Below are positions 35,536 to 42,315 of a DNA stretch of 64,000 nt, piece by piece. The DNA is from Lachnospiraceae bacterium. GTDB lineage: Bacteria > Bacillota > Clostridia > Lachnospirales > Lachnospiraceae. Positions within the stretch are counted from its first letter, which is position 1. Each line of letters starts with the position of its first letter. The translations under genes and the position numbers were made by a program. The notes under the pieces were generated by a model. The model searched no databases. It was not told the origin of the DNA and worked only from the letters and a program-made list of their open reading frames with translations. The stretch spans positions 62,001-126,000 of the forward strand of contig CAJSZQ010000005.1 in the NCBI GenBank assembly GCA_910574185.1, given 5' to 3'.

Positions 35536-37038
35536 GTGGATTTTGATATAAAAAAATTTGATGAGTATAGAGAAAACAATCGTATGGAAGTAAAAAAGGC
35601 AAAAGGCGGATTGCCAGATAGTCTTTGGTCCACATATTCTTCTATGGCAAATTGTTATGGCGGCGTAATTCTTCTTGGAGTTGCAGAAGAAAATAATGGC
35701 AGCTTTGTAACAACTGGGCTTAAGAATGTAGAAAAATTGCAGAAAGACTTCTGGAATACAATCAATAATGGAAAAAAAGTAAGTATTAATCTCTTGAATG
35801 ATGAGGATGTGCAAACCTATAAAGTTGGAAACGATATTGTACTGGCTATTTATATCCCGATGGCCCAACGAGAAAACAAGCCTGTTTATATCAATGACAA
35901 TCTTTTTCATGGCACATTTCGTCGCAATGGAGAGGGTGATTACCATTGTACAAAAAGTGAGATCAAAGCAATGCTACGCGACCAAACAGAAGAAACTTCT
36001 GATATGAAAGTTCTTGAGGATTTCGAACTTAGCGATCTTAATATGGAGACGGTTCATGCATACCGTAACAGACATGCTGCTTATCGCACCGAACATGTCT
36101 GGGAAGGACTTACAGATAAAGAATATCTGGAGAGAATCGGTGCAGCAAAAAGAGCAAAAAAAGACGGTAAACTACATCCCACCGTCGCGGGTCTTCTTAT
36201 GTTTGGAGAAGAATACCGCATTCTGTACGAATATCCAGAATATTTTTTAGATTACCGGGAAGTGCTTGATCCTACAATACGTTGGACAGACAGAGTGCAG
36301 TCGACTTCCGGTGACTGGACGGGAAACCTTTTTGATTTCTTTTTTCGTGTATATAACAAATTAGTAAAAGATTTAAAAATTCCATTTCGATTAGATGGTA
36401 TAACACGTATAGACGATACTTCCGTTCACAAAGCGCTTCGGGAAGCGCTTGCTAACTGCCTTATAAATACAGACTTTTTTGTAGCAAGAGGTGTGGTTAT
36501 TAGAAAAGATGCTGATAAAATAGTTATGGAAAATCCAGGTTATATCAGGACTGGCAAATATCAAATGTTAAAAGGCGGAATTTCTGATCCAAGAAATAAA
36601 GGATTAATGAAAATGTTCAATATGATTGGTATCGGAGAACGTGCCGGGAGCGGCGTACCGGATATTTATGCCGTATGGGCTTCGCAAGGATGGGAAGAGC
36701 CTGTTATCGAAGAACAATATAACCCAGATCGTACAATTCTAACACTTGTTTTTTCTAAAAAACAAGCAGAAAAAACAAGCAGAAAAAACAAGCAGAAAAA
36801 ACAAGCAGAAAAAAAGAGCAGAAGCGGTCAGGCTGCAAAAACTATAGAAAATAAAAAACGAATTATTTCATTTCTTGATTCCAAAGGAAGCTGTAAGGCT
36901 GCGGAAATTGCAGCATATATTGAACTTAGTTCAGCCAGAACAAGAGTTCTTCTTTCTGAATTAATAGAAGATGGAAAGATTCAGGCGACAGGCACCGGAC
37001 GAGCACGTAGATATTGTTTAGAAGAGGCAGAAAACTAA
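35536..37038 (+). CDS. AlbA_2/schlafen-type putative ATP-binding transcriptional regulator with 13-bp repeats
   Basis: The GTG start at 35536 is placed by 'gaaaggga'; TTGs at 35515 and 35518 lack an RBS. 500 residues. The N-terminal AlbA_2 domain has 'EVKKAKGGLPDSLWST' and 'NCYGGVILLGVAE'. The middle contains 'PTVAGLLMFG' and a HATPase_c_4-like 'ALREALANCLINTDF'...'GAGSGVPDIY'-like end. A lysine-rich linker (~408-430) encoded by 13-bp tandem repeats leads to a C-terminal winged-helix ('KAAEIAAYIELSSARTRVLL'). It is probably a regulator. A change of one repeat would shift the frame and remove the winged helix. Its 3' end overlaps the convergent glycosyltransferase by four bases. Confidence 0.78.
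   Translation: MDFDIKKFDEYRENNRMEVKKAKGGLPDSLWSTYSSMANCYGGVILLGVAEENNGSFVTTGLKNVEKLQKDFWNTINNGKKVSINLLNDEDVQTYKVGNDIVLAIYIPMAQRENKPVYINDNLFHGTFRRNGEGDYHCTKSEIKAMLRDQTEETSDMKVLEDFELSDLNMETVHAYRNRHAAYRTEHVWEGLTDKEYLERIGAAKRAKKDGKLHPTVAGLLMFGEEYRILYEYPEYFLDYREVLDPTIRWTDRVQSTSGDWTGNLFDFFFRVYNKLVKDLKIPFRLDGITRIDDTSVHKALREALANCLINTDFFVARGVVIRKDADKIVMENPGYIRTGKYQMLKGGISDPRNKGLMKMFNMIGIGERAGSGVPDIYAVWASQGWEEPVIEEQYNPDRTILTLVFSKKQAEKTSRKNKQKKQAEKKSRSGQAAKTIENKKRIISFLDSKGSCKAAEIAAYIELSSARTRVLLSELIEDGKIQATGTGRARRYCLEEAEN
36757..36821 (+). repeat. 13-bp tandem repeat, four perfect and one imperfect copy, inside coding sequence
   Basis: The unit aaaaaacaagcag occurs perfectly at 36757, 36770, 36783 and 36796, with a fifth, altered unit at 36809-36821. 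The unit length is not a multiple of three, so gain or loss of a unit changes the reading frame of the AlbA_2-type gene. Confidence 0.95.
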
Positions 37039-37055
37039 ATTATTTCTGCCTCTTC
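37021..37055. terminator. bidirectional terminator-like hairpin spanning two convergent gene ends
   Basis: A perfect 13-bp stem (37021-37033 with 37043-37055) around a nine-base loop that holds both stop codons. The arms encode the terminal 'EEAE' of both proteins. The + strand is followed by 'taaaa' and not a strong T-run, so efficiency is uncertain. Confidence 0.6.
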
Positions 37056-38891
37056 TAAAAGTTGTGATTTCTTTTCCAGATAATTATTCAGATAATTTAT
37101 GGAAATTTTCTTTTGTGGATAAAATTGGATAGCTTTTCGCAGAACGGTGGTACCATCTTTATATTCTCCAGATTCAATATTAGATAATACTGCTTCTATG
37201 CAAAATGCAAATCTATAATTGTAAGGAAGGATATAACATTTCGGCCCAGTAAGTATCCTTTCGTTGTATAAAATTCTCGCTTCCATACGTATACTTGTAC
37301 AATACTGTTCCAGAAGTTTTAGAAGTTTTTCATCTTCCACATCCTGGTTTGAAAACTGTTTTTCCAGAAACTGCTGTTCAAGTCTTCGGATATAAATTGA
37401 ATAATCCGACAACGCAGGGGTTAATTTCTGTATAAAATCCGGCATATCCGATACATCCAGTTTTCCTGCCAGAATCTTTGCATACTCATCCCATGTTTCA
37501 ATAGAAATCTGTTCTGCCAGCGGACTCAAAGAGCATCCCGTTCTCTTTGCAAATTCCACCACCTGATGCATAACCTCTGTAGGGCAGTTACCAGCACAGA
37601 TTTTAAAATACTCTTCCGCTTCTGTTATCTTATGCTCTTTTTCCGCATACAGCGCTTTCTGCAAGTTCACATAGGCATTGTCTGTCTGAAGATAAGAATA
37701 ACCTTCCAGAATGGCTTCTTCCATCATTGGATATACCGCTTTCAATTTTTCCAGATTATCATAGTAAGCCTGAATCTGATTCTCGTCATTCCATGGCATC
37801 CAGGAAAGAATGTTTTTCAGCATTCCGATATCTTTTAGTTCGGCTGCAAAAAACAGCCCGACAACATAAGCCGGTATTTCATGTTCCCTGGCTGTGGCAT
37901 AGGTAATGGATGCTCCTGTCTGCCGCATTGCCTTCTCTGGATGTTTCTCCAGATACAACATCGTTTTATGCAGACTCCGTACATGCCGAAGTCCGTTCTT
38001 ATATTCCCTTAAATCCAGACATAGCGTAGCAAGGATGCTGTGAATGTGCGCCTGGCCTACTTCTAAGAGACGCGGGGAGCGTAAGATACGTTCGCCCTCT
38101 TTCAATGCTTCTTCTGGTTTCCCAACGACAGAAAGCATCAGCGGTAAGTGTACCTGCATCCATAACTCATAAGTATGGATTCTTTTCTCTTTACTGGCAA
38201 GCTTTAGCCCTTCCCGACAGTATTTGATTGCAGTAAGTTCATCATCAATATAGCGGTATTCCTGCGCCAGCTGCATACAATTATGTGCGGTAGGCTCCTT
38301 CTCATAAACTTTCAGAAGCAGCGAAGCATTCCGCTGAAACCGCGCCTTTCGGTCCGCTTCTGTACCGACTCTGGCATAAGCATAGTGATGTACATAGCTG
38401 CTGAAACTCTTAAAGGAATCGGGGAATGGATACAGGCTCTCATGAATCGGTGAAACAAACTGTATATCCGGCGTGAGACGGCACATCCGTCCCACGTGGG
38501 CGTCATTATAGGTTTTTCCCTCTAAGTCGTTATAATTACGCTGAATATATGTGGCCGCATCGTAGCCGCGGCACTCTCCGGTTTTAAAAAACTGGATAAT
38601 CTCTGAAACATCCTCAAACCACTCGTCATCATCCAGATAAAGAAACCACTCTCCTTTTGCTTCCTTTAATCCGGCATTTCTGGCTTTTGCAAAATCATCG
38701 CACCAGGTGAAAGGGATGAGGTGGGAAGTATATTGTCTGGCAGTCTCTAATACGGCAGAATCTTTTCCGGTAAAGACAATAATTAATTCGCTATTCAACT
38801 CCCGAAGAAGAGGAGAAATAGAATCCAGACATTTTTTTAAAGTATCCATCCTGTCAGATACAAGCAGGGAAATGGTTAGTTGTAATTTCAT
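37035..38891 (-). CDS. family 2 glycosyltransferase with TPR-like C-terminal region (flagellin glycosyltransferase candidate)
   Basis: ATG at 38891 on the - strand after 'aaggag', 618 residues. The N-terminal GT2 domain has 'LTISLLVSDRMDTLKKCL', 'IVFTGKDS', 'WCDDFAKARNAGL' and 'YLDDDEWFED'. Residues ~200-600 are helical repeats resembling TPRs ('NCMQLAQEYRYIDDE', 'EEALKEGERIL'). Three paralogues lie at 42316, 44123 and 46162. It is downstream of, and parallel to, the left flagellin gene, so it likely glycosylates flagellin in the cytosol (inference from position). It is the mirror image of the gene after the right flagellin. Confidence 0.85.
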   Translation of the reverse strand: MKLQLTISLLVSDRMDTLKKCLDSISPLLRELNSELIIVFTGKDSAVLETARQYTSHLIPFTWCDDFAKARNAGLKEAKGEWFLYLDDDEWFEDVSEIIQFFKTGECRGYDAATYIQRNYNDLEGKTYNDAHVGRMCRLTPDIQFVSPIHESLYPFPDSFKSFSSYVHHYAYARVGTEADRKARFQRNASLLLKVYEKEPTAHNCMQLAQEYRYIDDELTAIKYCREGLKLASKEKRIHTYELWMQVHLPLMLSVVGKPEEALKEGERILRSPRLLEVGQAHIHSILATLCLDLREYKNGLRHVRSLHKTMLYLEKHPEKAMRQTGASITYATAREHEIPAYVVGLFFAAELKDIGMLKNILSWMPWNDENQIQAYYDNLEKLKAVYPMMEEAILEGYSYLQTDNAYVNLQKALYAEKEHKITEAEEYFKICAGNCPTEVMHQVVEFAKRTGCSLSPLAEQISIETWDEYAKILAGKLDVSDMPDFIQKLTPALSDYSIYIRRLEQQFLEKQFSNQDVEDEKLLKLLEQYCTSIRMEARILYNERILTGPKCYILPYNYRFAFCIEAVLSNIESGEYKDGTTVLRKAIQFYPQKKISINYLNNYLEKKSQLLEEAEII

Positions 38892-39009
38892 GAGATAGCT
38901 CCTTATACATTTTGTAGTTGTAAAACCTGACAGAGTGGAATCGAAAAAGGTTTTATGGCATATATACGCCACTCATTAACAGGTTTCGTTTAGAAAGTAA
39001 AACAACTAA

Positions 39010-39043
39010 GAAAAAAGCTCCTTCCGGAGAAGAAGCTTTTTCC
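39010..39043 (-). terminator. rho-independent terminator of the left flagellin gene
   Basis: On the - strand a stem aagcttcttc / gaaggagctt with loop tccg is followed by a run of T. It is the sequence counterpart of the terminator after the right flagellin. Confidence 0.85.
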
Positions 39044-39062
39044 CATATGAAAATCCACCTAA

Positions 39063-39986
39063 TTACTGAAGTAACTGAAGAACTCCCTGTAGTACCTGAT
39101 TAGCCTGAGCAAGCATAGCCTGAGCGGACTGAACAAGAATGTTATTCTTGGTGTAAGCCATCATCTCTTTTGCCATGTCTACGTCACGGATACGAGACTC
39201 AGCAGCTGTAATGTTCTCAGTCTGAACACTTAAGTTGTTGATGGTGTGATCCAGACGGTTCTGCATAGCACCAAAGTCAGAACGCATAGAAGAAACCATA
39301 TCAATAGCAGCCTGTGCTACAGAAATTGCGTGTCTTGCGCTGTCAGCCTTTGTCAAATCAAGGTTCTTAATAGTTACTGCCTTTGCTCCAGTACCTTTTG
39401 TATCTGTAAATCCAGTTGTTCCTAATGTCTTTACAAAAGTTTTAGGATCTGTCTTATGAAGTCCAAGGCTCTCGGAATTCATCTTCTGGAATGTAACTTT
39501 CAACTGGTTAGCGGTCTCATGGGAATCACCTACATGAAGCGTAATCTTCTGAGTTGTTCCGCCAGCTGCAAATCCAGAGAACAGTTTTGTTCCGTTGAAG
39601 TTAGCAGTCTGGCTGATTCTGTCAATCTCATCATTCAGACGGTTAATCTCTTTCTGCATCTCCTGACGGTTAGCAGTAGAGTATGTTCCGTTGGCAGCCT
39701 GTGTAGACAGCTCAACCATACGATTCAGCATAGAGTGAACTTCTGTCAGAGCGCCTTCAGCGGTCTGTACAAGAGAAATACCGTCGTTAGCATTCTTCTG
39801 AGCAGTCTCAAGACCTGTAATCTGAGCGCGCATCTTTTCAGAAATAGCAAGTCCGGCAGCGTCGTCGCCAGCGCGGTTGATTCTGTAACCAGAAGACAGT
39901 TTCTCTAAGCTCTTACCAACAGCAGAGTTGTTGTTCGTTAAGTTTCTGTGTGCATTTAATGCGGTAATATTATGTTGAATTCTCAT
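39063..39986 (-). CDS. fliC: flagellin (left copy)
   Basis: Start ATG 39986 behind 'aaggagga'; the frame extends upstream to 40034 only by chance. 307 residues. It has the conserved D0/D1 N-terminus ('MRIQHNITALNAHRNL', 'SSGYRINRAGDDAAGL', 'QKNANDGISLVQTAEGAL') and C-terminus ('ESRIRDVDMAKEMM', 'NNILVQSAQAMLAQANQ'), with a short variable middle as in small clostridial flagellins. It differs from the right copy mainly in residues ~95-225. Its terminal motif reads QANQVLQG, where the right copy and flagellins in general have proline. No sigma-D promoter is visible beside it, so it may be the silent copy at present. Confidence 0.95.
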   Translation of the reverse strand: MRIQHNITALNAHRNLTNNNSAVGKSLEKLSSGYRINRAGDDAAGLAISEKMRAQITGLETAQKNANDGISLVQTAEGALTEVHSMLNRMVELSTQAANGTYSTANRQEMQKEINRLNDEIDRISQTANFNGTKLFSGFAAGGTTQKITLHVGDSHETANQLKVTFQKMNSESLGLHKTDPKTFVKTLGTTGFTDTKGTGAKAVTIKNLDLTKADSARHAISVAQAAIDMVSSMRSDFGAMQNRLDHTINNLSVQTENITAAESRIRDVDMAKEMMAYTKNNILVQSAQAMLAQANQVLQGVLQLLQ

Positions 39987-40011
39987 AGTTTTTCCTCCTT
40001 GAAATTGTGGA

Positions 40012-40031
40012 CAGGGAAGTCCTTTTCCCTG
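40012..40031 (-). promoter_or_regulatory. CsrA-type leader hairpin of the left flagellin
   Basis: A 7-bp perfect stem (cagggaa/ttccctg) with the loop aaggac, which presents an ANGGA motif on the - strand. A second AAGGA is in the ribosome site. The layout matches the CsrA-controlled hag leader of Bacillus. Confidence 0.6.
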
Positions 40032-40034
40032 CAT

Positions 40035-40343
40035 AATTATAAATTTTTTCTGTCTAAAAGGAAAATTCTGGACTAATCCAAAAATGTGATTCCAGACGTG
40101 CCGGCGAACTGTCCGGTAAAGTACACCATATTGGACATTAGTAGTCCAATAAGTATACCTTGTAAAACGGCCGAATGGCCATAATGGGGTACCTGGAAGG
40201 TATACTTAGAAACATGTCATGAACTGAACCAGATTGTGTTTTTTCATATAAAATTCTTACACGCATACTTTTATTTTTACCTTATTTAAGAATAAACATT
40301 TATTCGTATAATTGAAAATAAAAAATCTACGAGGAGGTACTAT
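40035..40343. other. intergenic left inverted-repeat arm and recombinase upstream region
   Basis: No gene. 40035 to about 40125 is the leader shared, inverted, with 41055-41160. 40078-40173 matches repeat copy T. 40174-40343 is unique. It contains the dyad gaataaa-ca-tttattc at 40290-40305 and a TATAAT at 40307-40312 without a convincing -35, a possible recombinase promoter. Confidence 0.7.
40078..40173 (-). repeat. leader repeat copy L, upstream of the left flagellin
   Basis: Near copy of 35282-35376 with the same attggac/gtccaat dyad at 40129-40149. The outer half (to ~40125) is present as an inverted copy at 41055-41120 before the right flagellin. Confidence 0.85.
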
Positions 40344-40964
40344 ATGAACAGTAAAGTGTACGGTTATGTTAGAGTTTCTACCAGAGAACAAAATATTGAA
40401 AGACAGATAATTTCTCTTCTTAAAGCAGAAATAGACAGGAAAAATATTTATATTGATAAACAAAGTGGAAAAGATTTCCGGCGTCCGGCGTATAAAAAAA
40501 TGATAAAACATGTTCGAGAGGGTGATCTGATTATAATAAAAAGTATAGACCGACTCGGACGAAATTATCAGGAAATTATGGAACAGTGGCGTATTATTAC
40601 GAAAGAAAAGAAAGCGGATATTCGTATTCAGGACATGTCGTTATTAGATACAACAAAAACAAAAGATTTGTTAGGCACATTCATTAGCGACGTTGTTTTG
40701 CAGCTTCTCTCTTTTGTCGCAGAAAATGAAAGGGTTAATATCCGCCAGCGTCAGGCAGAAGGAATAGCAGCTGCTAAGGCAAAAGGGGTTCGATTTGGGA
40801 AACCGGTAATTCCGTTGCCTGACAACTTTCCTGAATTATATCAAGAGTGGACCCAATCCCATATATCCCTTGAAGAATTAGCGAAAATTTGTAATATGGG
40901 AAGAAGTACCATGTACAAACGTATTGGGGAATATCGACAAACATTGCAGCGAGAAAATATTTAA
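40344..40964 (+). CDS. Hin/TnpR-type small serine recombinase (candidate flagellin invertase)
   Basis: A 206-residue serine recombinase. Catalytic Ser12 is in 'GYVRVSTREQN', 'SGKDFRRPAYKKM' and 'IKSIDRLGRNYQEI' carry the active-site arginines, and 'ENERVNIRQRQAEGIAAAKAKG' is the long helix E region. A C-terminal helix-turn-helix ('SLEELAKICNMGRSTMYKRI') binds DNA. The size and order are those of DNA invertases and resolvases, not of the large integrases. It lies between two divergent flagellins whose leaders are inverted repeats, the arrangement expected for an invertible segment. A strong RBS 'gaggaggt' precedes the ATG. Confidence 0.92.
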   Translation: MNSKVYGYVRVSTREQNIERQIISLLKAEIDRKNIYIDKQSGKDFRRPAYKKMIKHVREGDLIIIKSIDRLGRNYQEIMEQWRIITKEKKADIRIQDMSLLDTTKTKDLLGTFISDVVLQLLSFVAENERVNIRQRQAEGIAAAKAKGVRFGKPVIPLPDNFPELYQEWTQSHISLEELAKICNMGRSTMYKRIGEYRQTLQRENI

Positions 40965-41006
40965 AAAAGTAATAGTAGAAAAAAAGAATTTTTTTAGAAA
41001 AAAGTA

Positions 41007-41033
41007 TTAAGTTATTTAAATAACGTTCGATAT
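41007..41033 (+). promoter_or_regulatory. possible sigma-D (sigma-28) promoter facing the right flagellin
   Basis: TTAA at 41007-41010, 15 bases, then TTCGATAT at 41026-41033, against the sigma-D consensus TAAA-N15-GCCGATAT. It lies in unique DNA just inside the right inverted-repeat arm. No equivalent was seen on the left. Confidence 0.45.
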
Positions 41034-41054
41034 ATAGGTGTCAGGAAATTTTCA

Positions 41055-41160
41055 GAGTAATCCAAATAAGTGTACTTTACTGGACAGTTCGCCGGCACGT
41101 CTGGAAGCGCATTTTTGGATTAATCCAGAATTTTCCTTTTAGACAGAAAAAATTTATAAT
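41055..41160 (+). repeat. right inverted-repeat arm (flagellin leader)
   Basis: Reverse-complement match to about 40030-40125, with only a few mismatches by eye ('gtactttact' against 'gtactttacc', 'gaagcgcat' against 'gaatcacat'). Similarity continues through the RBS into the flagellin coding region. A TATAAT at 41155-41160 is present in both arms but lacks a good -35. Confidence 0.85.
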
Positions 41161-41164
41161 TATG

Positions 41165-41184
41165 CAGGGAAAAGGACTTCCCTG
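41165..41184 (+). promoter_or_regulatory. CsrA-type leader hairpin of the right flagellin
   Basis: Stem cagggaa (41165-41171) with ttccctg (41178-41184), loop aaggac. The loop GGA and the GGA of the ribosome site (41198-41200) are 24 bases apart, a two-site layout like the CsrA target in hag mRNA. Confidence 0.6.
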
Positions 41185-41209
41185 TCCACAATTTCAAGGA
41201 GGAAAAACT

Positions 41210-42142
41210 ATGAGAATTCAACATAATATTACCGCATTAAATGCACACAGAAACTTAACTAACAACAACTCTGCTGTTGGTAAGAGCTTAGAGAAACTGT
41301 CTTCTGGTTACAGAATTAACCGCGCTGGCGACGACGCTGCCGGACTTGCTATTTCTGAAAAGATGCGCGCTCAGATTACAGGTCTTGAGACTGCTCAGAA
41401 GAATGCTAACGATGGTATTTCTCTTGTACAGACCGCTGAAGGCGCTCTGACAGAAGTTCACTCTATGCTGAATCGTATGGTTGAGCTGGCTACACAGTCT
41501 GCCAACGGAACATACTCTACTGCTAACCGTCAGGAGATGCAGAAAGAGGTTAATCGTCTGAACGAAGAGATTAACAGAATCAGTGAGACTGCTAACTTTA
41601 ATGGAACCAAGTTGTTCTCTGGATTTAAGGCTGGCGCATCATCTCAGAAGATTACGCTTCATGTAGGTGATTCTCATGAGACTGCCAACCAGTTGAAAGT
41701 AACATTCCAGAAGATGAATGCTGATAATCTTGGCCTTCATAGTACAGATGCTACAAGTTTTGCTAAGACAATCGGTACAACGGTTGGAGGAAAGACATAT
41801 AATGCTACTGGAACAGGAGCAGATGCAGGTGTTATTTCCAAGATTGATCTGACAAAGGCTGACAGCGCAAGACACGCAATTTCTGTAGCACAGGCTGCTA
41901 TTGATATGGTTTCTTCTATGCGTTCTGACTTTGGTGCTATGCAGAACCGTCTGGATCACACCATCAACAACTTAAGTGTTCAGACTGAAAACATTACAGC
42001 TGCTGAGTCTCGTATCCGTGACGTAGACATGGCAAAAGAGATGATGGCTTACACCAAGAATAACATTCTTGTTCAGTCCGCTCAGGCTATGCTTGCTCAG
42101 GCTAATCAGGTACCACAGGGAGTTCTTCAGTTACTTCAGTAA
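41210..42142 (+). CDS. fliC: flagellin (right copy)
   Basis: Start ATG 41210 with 'aaggagga' upstream, 310 residues. N- and C-terminal D0/D1 regions are almost identical to the left copy; the middle differs ('FSGFKAGASSQ', 'VGGKTYNATGTGADAG'). It retains the canonical terminal 'QANQVPQGVLQLLQ'. With the only candidate sigma-D promoter facing it, this is likely the expressed filament protein in the present orientation (inference). It is secreted through the flagellar export channel and polymerises into the filament. A glycosyltransferase gene follows. Confidence 0.96.
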   Translation: MRIQHNITALNAHRNLTNNNSAVGKSLEKLSSGYRINRAGDDAAGLAISEKMRAQITGLETAQKNANDGISLVQTAEGALTEVHSMLNRMVELATQSANGTYSTANRQEMQKEVNRLNEEINRISETANFNGTKLFSGFKAGASSQKITLHVGDSHETANQLKVTFQKMNADNLGLHSTDATSFAKTIGTTVGGKTYNATGTGADAGVISKIDLTKADSARHAISVAQAAIDMVSSMRSDFGAMQNRLDHTINNLSVQTENITAAESRIRDVDMAKEMMAYTKNNILVQSAQAMLAQANQVPQGVLQLLQ

Positions 42143-42163
42143 TTAGATGGATTTTCATATGGG

Positions 42164-42196
42164 AAAAAGCTTCTTCTTTGGAAGAAGCTTTTTTCT
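42164..42196 (+). terminator. rho-independent terminator of the right flagellin gene
   Basis: Perfect stem aagcttcttc/gaagaagctt (42167-42190) with loop tttg, followed by six T. Strong by sequence. Confidence 0.92.
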
Positions 42197-42242
42197 TGGT
42201 TTTTCATATTCTGGTAAACCTGCTTGTGGGTGAAGTATATAT

Positions 42243-42272
42243 TTGACAAAAAGCCATTTCACATTTTACTCT
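42243..42272 (+). promoter_or_regulatory. possible sigma-A promoter for the glycosyltransferase trio
   Basis: Perfect TTGACA at 42243-42248 with a weak TACTCT -10 at 42267-42272, 18 bases apart, about 45 bases before the ATG at 42316. Confidence 0.4.
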
Positions 42273-42315
42273 GGTGGGTTTTAAAAATAGAAAATAGAAA
42301 AGGAGCTGCAATCTT

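Noticed and set aside
35282-40173. Direct repeats as att sites of an integrated mobile element
   Set aside because: The interval holds flagellin, its glycosyltransferase and a regulator with no integrase or mobilisation genes inside, and the repeat overlaps a promoter region. A duplicated leader is the simpler reading.
40290-40305. gaataaa-ca-tttattc dyad as the recombinase crossover site
   Set aside because: It occurs only on the left side and is not repeated inverted on the right, so it cannot be one of a pair of inversion sites. It may be an operator.
40344-40964. Recombinase as an IS607-type transposase or a prophage integrase
   Set aside because: IS607 TnpA has an N-terminal DNA-binding domain and large integrases exceed 400 residues. 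This protein is 206 residues with a C-terminal helix-turn-helix, and no TnpB or phage gene is nearby.
41155-41160. TATAAT in both flagellin leaders as the main promoter
   Set aside because: No acceptable -35 sits 16-18 bases upstream, and it lies within the leader just before the CsrA hairpin, leaving no room for that hairpin's upstream context.
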